Below, piece after piece: positions 37,041-48,775 of a DNA stretch of 64,000 bases. Within the stretch, counting starts at the first letter, position 1; each line of letters opens with the position of its first letter. A model generated the notes under the pieces. That model had not been told where the DNA came from, made no database searches, and worked only from the letters and a program-made list of their open reading frames with translations. The position numbers were made by a program, and so were the translations under genes. Source of the stretch: Medicago truncatula (taxonomy: Eukaryota > Streptophyta > Magnoliopsida > Fabales > Fabaceae); NCBI RefSeq assembly GCF_003473485.1, contig NC_053045.1, positions 49,642,494 through 49,706,493 of the forward strand, read 5' to 3'.

Positions 37041-37334
37041 AAATTAAACATAAACATAAAATATTGTGGTTTTATAGAAGTTTTGCTGTCAAAAAGTTTG
37101 AGTTTAATAAAGTGTAAATACCAAATATATGCTTTAACTCAAACTTTTTGACAAACACTTTTTAGAAATAACATATTTGTAAAAAACACTTCTTTCTATA
37201 AATCATGGGAATGCTTTATAGAAAGAAAAGTATTTCTAAAAGACACTTTGCTGTCATCATGTTTGTTTTTAACATATTTCTATAATTATTTTCATTGAAA
37301 CATGTCATTAGATTGGCGAATGATTCAAAACTTT

Positions 37335-37624
37335 GAAGAGCATATATGCTTTACTCGCTAAGTTATGGTATATGGGGTATTTTCTCTGATTGTCAAATGG
37401 TTAGAGATTTGCATCTAAATCATGTTATTTATGAAACTAATTTAAGTCGTGCTGCCAAAATGACTCAAAATCGATTTACTTCCACCTTTCATCTTCAAAC
37501 TCTTTTTCATGAGATCCTTTCTCTTGTCAACCTTTTAGGTTGGACTATTCAAAGAAATTACGTCCATTATGAAGCAAACTCTTGTGTTGATGATGCTCTA
37601 GCTCTTAGAGGTCATGATGTCTAA
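37335..37624 (+). mobile_element. LINE RNase H-like fragment
   Basis: Translation contains LHLNHVIYETNLSRAAKM, then LLGWTIQRNYVHYEANSCVD and ALALRGHDV. This matches the RNase H-like (RVT_3) tail of plant L1 LINEs, whose usual form is ...VICETDSL...W.I...HV.REGN.CAD.LA. The N-terminal catalytic part is absent. An isolated fragment. Confidence 0.6.
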
Positions 37625-38685
37625 TGTTAAATTTTCCATTAAAGGAAATATTGTCATCGAAAGGGTTTAGGGTCCTAAACCCTAACAAGTATCTCAATGA
37701 TACTTGTTAATCCAGCGACATTAGTTAAGGAATTGTAAAAGGAAATATATTTTTTTAGAAATTCTGTATTGTACTTTTTGAAAGACAAAAAAGTGTTTTT
37801 TAAATATAAAACTTGACTTTTCTTTTTAGTTTTAGATTTTAAGTAGTGTTCGAGAAATCGATTAACCCATGATTAATTTACTTCTTAACAAGGACTTGAT
37901 GAAGCATGTTCCTCTTAAATCGTTCCATAACTCTTTTTTTTTTTCTTTTTCTTCTTTTATCAAAATAAAAATATATGTCAGACACCATTGTGGTGATGTT
38001 ATTGGACAATTCAAAGAATTTGAAATGCACTACCACACAACCAATAGGAAGCTCTTGCTGTCAAATATGACATTCAAAAGTTTGACTTTCATGTGAGAGG
38101 ATACTATTTTGACGTTCAAATGGACAATTTCGCTTTCCCTTACCTTCTTTGATCCTTTCCTAATCAGTCCATATGCAAATCTCTCACAAGACCATTTGTG
38201 GTAAATTACTACATTTGGTGTACAACCTTACTTTATTGTATCCTAGCTCTCATACCCTCGCACGCATAATCATTTTACTGATAAATATGAAGGTAACAAT
38301 TTCATCCATTCAATCTATCCACCCAACAAAAAAATAGTTAATGAACTGAATTGAATCCATCCATTATCATATAAATCCAAATCCATCTAATCCATTCATT
38401 TTACCAATAACTATTGATTTACTATGCAATGCTAGGACTGGTGTACCCGATAATAGATGTGTATTCAAATCACAGGAGATAGTAATCGGCATTATGCTTA
38501 TGTTGGTGACAATTTTGTTGCAGTAATAAAAAAAATTCTAGTATATCTTTATAAAGATCAGAAGTGATAAAAGCCGTAATTGTGATGATAATGTGGTAGT
38601 TCTCTTTGGTACAGAATGAAATCCAAAAGGAACATTTTTTCTAACAAGTTCTTATTGCAGGCTCACATATTGGTGTAGAATTGTA
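37625..38685. other. Spacer, no gene seen
   Basis: AT-rich. TACTTGTTAATCC-type words occur but nothing with gene or repeat borders. Confidence 0.35.
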
Positions 38686-38689
38686 GTTT

Positions 38690-39038
38690 AATCACACCAA
38701 TTAAAGATGTTTTTCCATTCTTGTACCCTTCACTTAAATGAACAAGATTTATTAAATTCTTTTTGCCTTATTGAACTAAAGGAACACAATAAGAATAAGG
38801 TGTTTAAGGCATGGCATGAATGTATTCAGCACACTATAAAATGGTGTTTCACATTTTCTAATCTTTTGGTTACTCACAAATTCTTACACAGGTTGACATA
38901 TTGGCGTGGAATTGTGGATCTTGCCTAATATTAACTTTATAAATCTATAAACTTCATATATACATACATCAAGCAAAAACTATAAGATTTTTCAACAATC
39001 TGTGTACAAAATTGTAAAATTACAAGTACCTCTAGCTT
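38690..39038 (-). repeat. Duplicated 3' flank of the left membrane-protein gene
   Basis: Read on the minus strand from the stop codon outward, this matches 48776-49120 nearly base for base (AGCTAGAGGTACTTGTAAT, TTTTTGCTTGATGTAT, GGCAAGATCCACAATTCCAC). It is the 3' arm of the inverted gene duplication and probably the 3' UTR. Confidence 0.8.
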
Positions 39039-41303
39039 TTAGTCAATATTTAGGCAAAGATCCCTTAATTTAGTAGGAGCTGTGTTCTCCTCCAGTGAAG
39101 ATAGTACAGAGGAACAACAGAACCTCTTCTGCTTATGCATTAAACACCAATCTTCAATATTAGTCCCACGGCAGAAATCCACCCTAGGAAATGCTCTATT
39201 TTCAAGCATTTCTATAATCTTCTTTGTTTTACCAAGAACATAAACTGCTTGTCTAACACTATCCTCTCTCTCTTCAATGCCAGTATTCAAACACTTAACA
39301 GATATAACATAAGGTAAGTTAGTTAAACATGCACCCAATATATCAGCAATTATCACTGTTACTGCTTCAAAAAGCATCTCACTAGTAGTATGGTGGCCTT
39401 TTATGACATCTTGATTCAACAGAAGAATGGTTTTGCTTATTCTATACATTGCATTTGAAGCCAATACTTTTATAGGCCATGCTGAAGGACTGACCTTAAT
39501 ACACACATGATGGTATTTTGCTTTATATTTCTCATATCTTGTTTTTGCAATCTCAGCTAAGGTCTCGAGTGTCTCTTCGATGCTCTTGTTTTGAAGAGAG
39601 AGTTTATAAAGATCCACATCTAGCCACTTTCCATAGAGATCAGCTCCAAGCCACACAATTTCTGCTGCTTTCCGAGCTTTAATTAATTTCCCGTCTTTGT
39701 CAATGTTATTTTCGATGAACTTCACATAAGGCAGTGCTTCATTTAGAGTACTAATCAATTTTTTCAGCAAACACTTCTCAATATTTGGAAGTGCAACTAT
39801 AATGCTTGCTAGTGTCACAATGGGGAGTGACCAATTATATGGAGGTTCTACACCATGCAAAGGAGGAATTCGGTCACAATCAAATTCTCCAACTCCTTTA
39901 AATCCTTGCAGGATTGAACATTTTTTCTCCAATAACTCAATAAAAAGTTTTGGCTGCTTTTTTTCACCTTGTTGAACCCAATGGATAGTTGCATCCCAAT
40001 TGTCTTTTATCATCACCTCAACCAACTCTTCCTCGCCTTCGAGATGCAGAATATACCGTCGTAGATCTTGCTTTGTGCTTGATCCTAAACTCGAAGCGCT
40101 AGAACCAAATTTCCAAGTCCTGCAAAACTCACAAAATCCCAAGATCCAACACATAGGGTAAATTGAAATATATTGTACAGCTTTACACAATATAACCATC
40201 CCTATCTGTAGTTTAATACACAAACACAACAGCATCTGTTTGGCATCATGAGCCAACTTCCGAAACCACCGATTACGGATCCGAAAACTTATAGGACTTT
40301 CTCGAATCACCACTAGCCTATCAGTCCAATACCCTTCCACTTGAAAAATTCTCTTACAGCTCCTTTTCCTCACATTTGGACACCTATATCTAACAGCAAC
40401 AAACCATCTCAAAGCAGGAGCAATAGTCCCAACACCAACAGCAGCTACTTGAACTATAAGAATAAAGATTGTAGACCATTTGTAATCACATTCACCAGTG
40501 CAAAATTTAACCGTCCAAGACATCAAATAAGATCGAAGCATCGCTTCTATTAACGTCAAAGTACTCAAAATACAAAAAGCACCAGAAGCAGTACATGAAA
40601 CTGACCTTCCAAGTATAAATTGAGGACTGCTTGTATGAGCCATCATCCAAAATTTCATCAATTCATCTCTTAGCCTATCAGTAACCTTCTCAAACTCTTG
40701 TTGTTTTTCCTTTGAGTTTGATTCTTCTCTCAAAGCTTCTTCATTGATCTTATACTTCAATTCCATGTAATGTTTTATCTTTTGTAAACACAAAACAGAA
40801 GAAGTCATGATCATCAACAAAATAACCATAAGAAACATAATAACACCGTGTTCAATCCAAAACTCATAGATAACCCCAGTTCCAAATTGAATACAAATAT
40901 TAACAATCATAGTAATCACTAAAATAGCCATAGCCAAAACATTCATCATGGTTTCACTGTTCTGCGTCACACCAAGAGAAGGCATAGAATTAGCCATGAT
41001 AGTGCAAATGATAGCACTGCTAGCTAGCTTTGCTAGCTGATCATGACGGTGAGGCATAGGAGTGTTGAGATCAACGGAGAGTTTGACGGAAACAGCGATT
41101 ATGGTTAAGGAAGTTGCATTGAGACAAAAGTATTTGCAAGGGAACCATAGTTTTCGGGTTTTGATGCCTTTAATGAGATCTGCAGACATTGAAATAAGAG
41201 ATAAAAGTGATGCTGTTGCTATGTAGACTCCTATCCATGGCATTGGCTTGCTGAAATTTGTGTCATCTAAGTGTCCTTCACTGTTGCACATGTTTTTTGC
41301 CAT
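39039..41303 (-). CDS. Uncharacterised multi-pass membrane protein, copy A
   Basis: 754 residues, intronless. I do not recognise a named domain; proteins like this are listed as putative plant transmembrane proteins. About six hydrophobic segments are visible in the N-terminal half: around residues 24-42 (WIGVYIATASLLSLISMSA), 58-76, 90-107, 118-140 (VLAMAILVITMIVNICIQFG), 148-170 (HGVIMFLMVILLMIMTSSVL), then 228-250 and 275-300. A charged helix sits near 175-215 (KYKINEEALREESNSKEKQQ). The C-terminal half is mostly soluble with conserved HGVEPPYNWSLPIVTLASII and YGKWLDVDLYKLSLQNKS. Its partner at 46499-48775 is the same along its full length, and the frame is intact, so both are probably functional. 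A TATA box lies about 95 bp upstream. Confidence 0.88.
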   Translation of the reverse strand: MAKNMCNSEGHLDDTNFSKPMPWIGVYIATASLLSLISMSADLIKGIKTRKLWFPCKYFCLNATSLTIIAVSVKLSVDLNTPMPHRHDQLAKLASSAIICTIMANSMPSLGVTQNSETMMNVLAMAILVITMIVNICIQFGTGVIYEFWIEHGVIMFLMVILLMIMTSSVLCLQKIKHYMELKYKINEEALREESNSKEKQQEFEKVTDRLRDELMKFWMMAHTSSPQFILGRSVSCTASGAFCILSTLTLIEAMLRSYLMSWTVKFCTGECDYKWSTIFILIVQVAAVGVGTIAPALRWFVAVRYRCPNVRKRSCKRIFQVEGYWTDRLVVIRESPISFRIRNRWFRKLAHDAKQMLLCLCIKLQIGMVILCKAVQYISIYPMCWILGFCEFCRTWKFGSSASSLGSSTKQDLRRYILHLEGEEELVEVMIKDNWDATIHWVQQGEKKQPKLFIELLEKKCSILQGFKGVGEFDCDRIPPLHGVEPPYNWSLPIVTLASIIVALPNIEKCLLKKLISTLNEALPYVKFIENNIDKDGKLIKARKAAEIVWLGADLYGKWLDVDLYKLSLQNKSIEETLETLAEIAKTRYEKYKAKYHHVCIKVSPSAWPIKVLASNAMYRISKTILLLNQDVIKGHHTTSEMLFEAVTVIIADILGACLTNLPYVISVKCLNTGIEEREDSVRQAVYVLGKTKKIIEMLENRAFPRVDFCRGTNIEDWCLMHKQKRFCCSSVLSSLEENTAPTKLRDLCLNID

Positions 41304-41398
41304 CTTTATTCTTCAATGCTTCTGCTGCAAAACGATTAATGTTGTTACTTGTTTAGGAAAAATGTTTGTGTTTCTAGCCACATGTTCTTTTTTCCAAG

Positions 41399-41405
41399 TT
41401 ATATA
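41399..41405 (-). promoter_or_regulatory. TATA box of membrane-protein copy A
   Basis: TATATAA on the minus strand in GTCTATATAACTTGG, about 96 bp before the ATG. The same block (GTCCATATAACTTTGG) precedes copy B at about the same distance, which supports it. Confidence 0.65.
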
Positions 41406-41584
41406 GACCACAATATAGTAATAGTATAATAAGATTTTTATGTGGAATTATTAAGGGTTGTAAATATGATTATGTTGTGATGTATTCATTTGTGTCTGTT
41501 GATTGATGATGTTTTAGACGGTGTTGAAAATTGTTAAGATGAAATTGAATGTGAATGCGATGGTAAGAAAATAATAAGAGGAAG

Positions 41585-41830
41585 ATGTTGGCGTGAGTCA
41601 CTAGAATCACCAATATTAAATGTAATTATTAGCTGAGTCATTAAAATCATTAGTATTTATTATAATTAGTTGTATAATCCCTGATTTCTAGTTGTATAGG
41701 TTGACACGTCATGAAATTCCTCCTGTAATATCTATATACTCTGTAAGTTACACAGAGAAAAATATGAATGAAAAACCTTCTGTTTGACAGAAGAGACTGG
41801 AACTTCTACACTCTACAGACAGAGACAGTA
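41585..41830. mobile_element. Possible solo LTR remnant
   Basis: Begins TGTTGGCGTGAG and contains ATATCTATATACTCTGTAAG and ACACAGAGAAAAATATGAAT, features common near the end of copia-type LTRs. Borders and target duplication not established. Confidence 0.3.
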
Positions 41831-41899
41831 AAGCGGAATTTTCAACTCGACTTGGTCTTTTTTCAACCTTCAATTAAATCATGATTGAGGTAGAGAGAA

Positions 41900-44130
41900 T
41901 TATGAGAAAAACAAAAGTGAAAAGAAGTTAATAATGCTTTTCAACAATAATTTCTTTTCTTCAAAGGATTACGTCTAAGTCTGCTAGTCGGCCGTGACTA
42001 CTTAACTCTCCAAAAAGTGTCAAGTAGTATAGTGTTTATTTTTGCGTGTTTGAGCTACTAAGTCTAGTATTTATAGACAAACAATAGTTTTATTGGTCAA
42101 AACGACGTGACATACAATGATTAACCTTGCTCGACGATTTACATGGGCAATGTGTAAATCCTCCGGTTGTTGGGGATATGTGGCATCCAACTTTTGGCTA
42201 AATTCCACACTTTCGCAGTATTTTTCGTTGGTTTTATCCACGCCTGCCCAACTCCCTGGTTCCTTACTCTTAGCTTTCTTCGGATAATGGCTCTATATAC
42301 ATAGAGCATGGGTAAATTACTCAACAAATTTTGATGAGTTTTGACTGATTCTAACACTTTTGTGACCTTCGTAGATCTCAATAGAATTGAGAAAGATTCG
42401 ACTAACTTCCATTTGACTGTATTTGCGGTCACCTAACCTCCAATCCGCCTAAGAGGATTTGCCTGACCCTAAATCGCCTATTTACCAATTCGACAAACAA
42501 ATTATTTATTATTAGGTGTAAACAAATGTCACCATGTGTTGCATTAGCCGTTAGCTTTGAGTTGCGAGATGATGCAACGTAAATAATAGTTACTATGCGT
42601 GTATAAGTCATCATTGCGTTGTTAACCAGAAAATTATTGATTGTATGTTAGATTTTGGCTAACAAGTTATTTTGTTAGGTGTAAACACCATGTTATAGTA
42701 TTTTCCTTCCTTCAACTTTCTTACCAACCATTGGTCCAATTAACAAGTAGTAGTAGTTCAACTAAAAGAGAGAGAAAATAAAATGGTTTGTGATAAGACC
42801 AAATCAATATTACCTCAAATAAGAGAAAATACAATATATTTTTAATAAAACTATTTTTTCATATTTCTCACTTAAACTGATACAAATTATTTAAAAAAAA
42901 ATTCCCTAAAAATATATATTTAAAACCTTAAAAATATATTCTTTTGTTTTAGAATTTAAAAATATACTCAATGTTTACAACAAGGAGAAGGCAAGCCAAA
43001 TGAAAACACATTAAATTGATGGCTCCATATGCTACTACATATTATTTTGACTAATGTCTACAGGCTTTTGACTCTTATAAATTGCAGTATTAATAAAAAA
43101 TATCACAATTAGTATTTATTTTGACAAAACTTTAATTTCTACACATTGTTGTTGTAAAATTATTTTACACACATCTAATTACATGTTGTTACATAATTTA
43201 ATGAAGAGATTTTAAATATTTTGATTATTTGTGTGTGCAATGTTGTTTTGGACCATCAACCCACAATTATTAATCTCTTTAATGAATATTACAAGTTTAC
43301 GTGTTTTCAAATGCAATATATGATTCTTTTAAAATGCAATATTTGATCTTAAGAAAAATGCACTATATGATACAACGGCACAAAATTAAATGCAATTTTA
43401 CAGTGACATGACAGTGTATACAAATTAAAATATTTTGAGAAAACAACACATAACTTTGGATAAGTATATCATAATTTTTTTTTTAGAGGATCATAATCAA
43501 CTTTTCATAAATTCATAACTTACTTTATACGAATTCTCATCATGATTTTGATAGGTCCGTCTTTACTTTAGCTTATAATAACATGACTTGTATGGCACGT
43601 TGCAATATTCTAGCTTATTATAATAACATGACTTGTATTCTTTCAAACAAAAAATAACATGACTTGTATGGCACGTTGCAATATTCTTATATGAAGTTTT
43701 GATTAGGAGATAGATTGTAATGTAACCCTCGTTAAAGAAAGAAAAACAAAACAGTATTGAAGTGATCAGAATTGATGAGTGAGATATAGTGTGAAGAGGG
43801 TGTGCAGAGAGCGTTGGTATGTATAGAGAACCGAATTCATTGAAGTTAGGGACGAACATAAACAGTGTCAAAGTAAAATATTAGAGAGATTTAAATGTTT
43901 TCTTTTAGGGACTATTGTTGCACTGTGTGTCACGTTCAAAGACAAACAAAATTTTACTCCAAGCTTTGATAACCAATTTCAGAATACTAGCAGATTCATT
44001 TGAATGAAGGATTAATAAGAATCGAAGAACTTTTTCTTTGGGACAATTGAAGAATATCTGTAATTGGTGTTCTACACATACTCTAAAACCTCTGGCTAAT
44101 AATATCGGATCTCTTCTTTCTTTCTTTGAG
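41900..44130. other. Spacer between the divergent membrane-protein genes
   Basis: Contains moderately GC-richer repeat-like sequence at 42050-42650 (ORFs 42139-42432 and 42429-42614, minus) that I could not assign. An ATGACTTGTATGGCACGTTG repeat occurs near 43583 and 43657. The rest is AT-rich. No gene seen. Confidence 0.35.
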
Positions 44131-44135
44131 CAATT

Positions 44136-44680
44136 CCGACCTTTATATCTGATACCATATTAGAAATGGTGGTTGGACCTAATACAACCTCACAAAATCG
44201 GTTTGTAAGGCGAGGAGTGTCTCCTCTTTATATACTCTTCTCAAAAGTTGTATCTATCCGATGTGAGACTTAAGTTTTTCCCAATACATCCACATCACGC
44301 CCAACACTCTTTGGACTTGGTGCTTGAATAGGTAGATCACCCTTGAATTCGATAAGCTCTAGTAATACCATGTATCCAAAAGAAATGAGAAAAAATATGC
44401 AATTCATAGCGATAAATAACACTACAAAATACTATGGAAAGGTAAATAAAGAAGGGATCATCAAAACTACTTTTACAAATACACAATTGTCTCATAAGAT
44501 ATATTTAGTTATCGCAACTATCCCTACCATCATTAACTATTTATCTGCACCACTTGCAGACTCTGATGTTGTCACATTAGATAGATAAGACTCTTGATAA
44601 GAGTTTATATAGAGGAGGCAATCCTCACCTTATGAACCGGTTTTTAAGGATGAGTTAGGCCTCCAATTTCATTATAGATA
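44136..44680. mobile_element. Two LTR-end remnants in inverted orientation
   Basis: At 44146-44300 (minus strand) there is an LTR end with CCCACATCGGATAGATAC, TATATAAAGAGGAGACACTC and TTACAAACCGATTTTGTGAG. It is followed by TGGTATCAGAT, a tRNA-Met-type primer site. At 44588-44665 (plus strand) lies a related end (GTTTATATAGAGGAGGCAAT, CACCTTATGAACCGG). The sequence between them is about 290 bp. Old TRIM or copia-type debris. Confidence 0.5.
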
Positions 44681-45240
44681 ATCACCGTCCTTTGTAGCTA
44701 CAGTCGCTGCTTTAACTTCATTGCAATGGTTAATGAATTTGCTCACCTCACGATCAGCATCCATATCCTTCGTAACTTTCGTTGGCTTCACAAATCTCTT
44801 CCCTTTGCGAGTTTGAGGTACTTTGCCATGACGATTAGCATGAATCTTTTTAGTTTACAAGAACAAACTCCGTTCATAGATGTGGTACTGGTAATATCTT
44901 TTACACGTGTATATAAAAGAACACATTAGAAAGGAGTAAAACTTTTATAGTCATAACCAAATATATTTAGATTTAAACACAAACGATAAGAAGTTAAAAG
45001 TGGTTGATAAAAACAAGTTAAAAGAGGAAAGTTTTTTATTTCAATAATAATAAATAAATAGTAATTTTTTTTCTTCTACTTTTTATCACTTACACGTGCT
45101 CCTAATCTAAATCATTTATGGTTGTTAGTGTACAATACCTGCATCATATCATAGAGATGTCATCCTTAAAATGAATGGTCGGGGTTTAAACCTGAACCTT
45201 ATCTATTATCATGCATTGTTCATACCAACAGAGTTAAGTC

Positions 45241-45597
45241 TAAGAGTGTGTTTATTTCAAGTTATAATTGTTGATTTCCGGGAATAAAATGATAGAAATG
45301 TATATGCCTATGTTTGTTACAAGTTTACTAAAATTTATTTCTTTGGTATAAAATGTTCCTGGGAATAGAAAAAATTTCCCAAGGAAAAGGGTGGGAATAA
45401 AGTTCCTATGGAGATGAGAATAAATTCATAATTAGTTTACCTATTATAATCCCTATTTTTATGGTTCCTAGGAATATTATAAAGCTAACCAAACATATTT
45501 TTCCTAAATTCCTTGGAATAAAATTCTCATCTTTATATTCCAATGAATGTTATTCCTAGAAATAAATTTGGTAAACTTGAAACAAACACACCTTAGG
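45241..45597. mobile_element. MITE with AGTGTGTTTATTTCAAG ends
   Basis: GAGTGTGTTTATTTCAAGTT at the left pairs with AACTTGAAACAAACACACC at the right. The interior has GGAATAA and TATTCC inverted words. A piece of its right arm (ACATTCATTTCTAGGAATAA) is repeated just beyond, at about 45602-45660. Confidence 0.65.
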
Positions 45598-45799
45598 TTA
45601 ACATTCATTTCTAGGAATAACATTATAATAAATTCCTAAATTCCTTGGAATAACATTCATCAAAAGATCTATTATTGTCACTTTAAAAATACACATTTTT
45701 CCCTATTTTGATGTATATATGTATGTAGTTTTTCCAAACTCCAAAATTAATAGTTAGCTTTAATATTTAACTATTAATTGTTTATTTTTAAGAAAAAAA

Positions 45800-46040
45800 T
45801 AATATAAATTTTTAAGTTTGGAGGGCATTTTGCACATAAGTGCAAAACTTCAGGGGGTATTTGCAAAACGTCATGTTCACTAACAGAAAAATTTGATGGA
45901 GGGGGTAAATTGACTAACGTTGTGAAATTTCAGGGGGGTAATTGAAGTTTTGTTAATTTCAAAGAAGTAATTGATGAAACTTACAATTTCAGAGAGGAAA
46001 AATTGACTATTTACTCCTTTTGGAATAGAAAGGGCCGGAT
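45800..46040. repeat. Half of a hairpin-type repeat
   Basis: Runs of GCAAAACTTCAGGGGGTATT, GGGGTAAATTGACTAACG and GGGGTAATTGAAG resemble one arm of the 'unit-repeat' hairpin elements in this window. No opposing arm seen. Confidence 0.35.
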
Positions 46041-46406
46041 TCAAGCCTAAATTCCTCAATTATTCCTCGATGTCTAAATTGACCAAGACTAACTCTTGTT
46101 GAAACTCAGCCTTACGTCACACACTCCTTCATGAACGTTGTTGCTAGACTACAACATCTCATTCAATAAAAAAATCATACAGACCATTCGCATCAAAATC
46201 ATTGACGTTTAATAATACACCTAACCTTGTCTTCTTCGCTGTCTGCAGATGTTGTATTGTAGCCTCTTCCTCTTATTTTCTTACGGTGACATTCCAAAAT
46301 TTACACCGTCCAAAAGATCATTAACACATTATAATATACATAATAATTCATATTTACACCCCTTAATAATTCTCCATAGAAATCTAATTATTACAATGTT
46401 CTAGTC

Positions 46407-46414
46407 CATATAAC
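46407..46414 (+). promoter_or_regulatory. TATA box of membrane-protein copy B
   Basis: CATATAAC within GTCCATATAACTTTGG, about 90 bp before the ATG and matching the corresponding block upstream of copy A. Confidence 0.6.
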
Positions 46415-46498
46415 TTTGGGGAAAAAATCAACATTAGTGGTTTAGTTGACTTAGACATATAAGCAAAACACCTTAGCAACAGAAAGAAGCAGTGAAGA

Positions 46499-48775
46499 AT
46501 GAGGATGACAAAAAATATGTGCAACAGTGAAGGACAGTTAGACGATGCACAATTCAGCAAACCAATGCCATGGATTGGAATCTACATAGCAACAGCATCA
46601 CTTTTATGTCTCATTTCTATGTCTGCAGACCTCATTAAAGGCATCAAAACCCGCAAACTATGGTTCCCTTGCAAATACTTTTGTCTCAACGCAACTTCCT
46701 TAACCATAATCGCTGTTTCTTTAAAACTCTCGGTTGATCTCAACACTCCTATGCCTCACCGTCATGATCAGCTAGCGAAACTAGCTAGCAGTGCTTTAAT
46801 CTGCACAATCATGGCTAATTCCATGCCATCTCTTGGTGTCACACCGAACAATGAAACCATGTTGAATGTTTTGGCTATGGCTATTTTAGTAGTTACTATG
46901 ATTGTTAATATCTGTATTCAATTTGGAACTGGGGTTATCTATGAGTTTTGGATTGAACATGGTGTTATTATGTTTCTTATGGTTATTTTGTTGATGATCA
47001 TGATTTCTTCTGCTTTGTGTTTACCAAAGATGAAACATTACATGGAGTTGAAGTATAAGGTCAATGAAGATGCTTTGAGAGAAGAATCAAAACAAAAACG
47101 ACATGAGTATAACAAAGTTACTGATAAGTTAAGAGATGAATTGATGAAATTCTGGATGATGGCTCATACTAGCGGTCCTCAATTTCTACTTGGAAGGTCA
47201 GTTTCATGTACTGCTTCTGGTGCTTTTTGTGTTTTGAGTACTTTGACGTTACTTGAAGCGATGCTTCGATCTTACTTGATGTCTTGGTCGGTTAAATTTT
47301 GTGCTGGTGAAAGTGATTACAAATGGTCTATAATCTTGATTCTTATAGTTCAAGTTGCTGCTGTTGGCGTTGGTACTATTGCTCCTGCTTTTAGGTGGTT
47401 TGCTGCTGTTAAATATAGGTGTCCAAATGTGAGGGAAAGGAGTCGCAAGAGAATTTTTCAAGTAGAAGGTTACTGGACTGATAGTTTAGTGGTGTTTCGA
47501 GAGAGTCCGATTAGTTTTCGGATTGGTAACCGGTGGTTTAGGAAGTTGGCTCATGATGTCAAACTGATTATGTTGTGTTTCTGTATTAAACTACAGATGG
47601 GGATGGTTAGAGTGTGTAAAGCTGCACAATTTGTTTCAATTTACCCTATGTTGTGGATCTTGGGATTTTGTGAGTTTTTCAAGAATTGGAAATCAAAATT
47701 CGGTGGTATAGATTCGGGTTTAGGAACAGGCAGAAAGCAGGACCTAAAACGGTTTATTCTTCATCTCGAAGGTGAGGAAGAGTTGGTTGAGGTGATGATG
47801 AAACATAATTGTGATGCAACTGCTCATTGGATTGAACAAGGTGAAAAGAAGCAGCCAAAACTTGTTATTGAATTGTTAGAGCAAAAATGTTCAATGTTAC
47901 ATGGATTTAAAGGAGTTGGAGAATTTGATTGTGACCAAATTCTTCCTTTGCATGGTGTAGAACCTCCTTATAATTGGTCACTTCCTATTGTGACACTAGC
48001 GAGCATTATAGTTGCACTTCCAAATATGGAAAAGTGTTTGGTGAAAATTTTGATTAGTACCGTAAATGAAGCACTACCTTATGTGAAGTTCATCGAAAAT
48101 AACATTGACAAAGAAGGGAAATTGATCAAACTTAGAAAAACATCTGAAATTGTTTGGCATGGAGCTGATCTCTATGGAAAGTGGCTAGATGTTGATCTTT
48201 ATAAACTCTCCCTTCAAAACAAGACTCCAAAAGAGACACTTGAGACATTAGCTGAGTTTGCAAAAACAAGGTATGAGAAATATAAATCAAAATATTATCT
48301 TGTGTGTATTAAGGTAAGTCCTTCAGCATGGCCTATTAAAGTATTGGCATCCAATGCAATGTACAGAATAAGCAAAACCATTCTTCTGTTGAATCAAGAT
48401 GTTGTAAAAGACAATAATACTAGTCAGAGGCTGTTTGAAGTTGTGATAGTTATGATTGCTGATATATTGGGGGCATGTTTAACTAACTTGCCTCATGTTA
48501 TATCTGTTAAGGGTTTGCATTGTGCTATTGAAGAGAGGGAGGATAGTGTTAGAGAAGCAGTTTATGTTCTTGGTAAAACTATGAAGATTATAGAAATGCT
48601 TGAAAAGAGAGCTTTTCCTAAAGTGGATTGTTGCCGTGGGACTAACATCGAAGATTGGCGTTTAATGCTTAAGCAAAACATGTTCAGTTGTCCCTCTGTA
48701 CTATCTTCACTTGAGGAGAATGACATTTGCATCGTTCCTCCTAAATTAAGGGACATTTGCCTAGATATTGACTAA
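46499..48775 (+). CDS. Uncharacterised multi-pass membrane protein, copy B
   Basis: 758 residues, intronless, paralogue of the protein at 39039-41303 on the opposite strand. Most residues are identical by eye across the whole length, including the hydrophobic N-terminal half, SCTASGAFCVLSTLTLLEAM, and the C-terminal ASNAMYRISKTILLLNQDV and EEREDSVREAVYVLGKTMK. Differences cluster in the charged helix near residues 195-210 (copy A is longer there) and in the loop near 400-415 (WKSKFGGIDSGLGTGRKQD). Two in-frame ATGs lie at the start. The second (46505) aligns with the copy A start and may be the real one, giving 756 residues. The copies are divergently transcribed and 5.2 kb apart. No known domain; function unknown. 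Confidence 0.88.
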   Translation: MRMTKNMCNSEGQLDDAQFSKPMPWIGIYIATASLLCLISMSADLIKGIKTRKLWFPCKYFCLNATSLTIIAVSLKLSVDLNTPMPHRHDQLAKLASSALICTIMANSMPSLGVTPNNETMLNVLAMAILVVTMIVNICIQFGTGVIYEFWIEHGVIMFLMVILLMIMISSALCLPKMKHYMELKYKVNEDALREESKQKRHEYNKVTDKLRDELMKFWMMAHTSGPQFLLGRSVSCTASGAFCVLSTLTLLEAMLRSYLMSWSVKFCAGESDYKWSIILILIVQVAAVGVGTIAPAFRWFAAVKYRCPNVRERSRKRIFQVEGYWTDSLVVFRESPISFRIGNRWFRKLAHDVKLIMLCFCIKLQMGMVRVCKAAQFVSIYPMLWILGFCEFFKNWKSKFGGIDSGLGTGRKQDLKRFILHLEGEEELVEVMMKHNCDATAHWIEQGEKKQPKLVIELLEQKCSMLHGFKGVGEFDCDQILPLHGVEPPYNWSLPIVTLASIIVALPNMEKCLVKILISTVNEALPYVKFIENNIDKEGKLIKLRKTSEIVWHGADLYGKWLDVDLYKLSLQNKTPKETLETLAEFAKTRYEKYKSKYYLVCIKVSPSAWPIKVLASNAMYRISKTILLLNQDVVKDNNTSQRLFEVVIVMIADILGACLTNLPHVISVKGLHCAIEEREDSVREAVYVLGKTMKIIEMLEKRAFPKVDCCRGTNIEDWRLMLKQNMFSCPSVLSSLEENDICIVPPKLRDICLDID

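Noticed and set aside
38707-38928. 73-residue ORF in the 3' flank of membrane-protein copy A
   Set aside because: The matching flank of copy B carries indels that do not preserve a frame, so the similarity is of UTR type.
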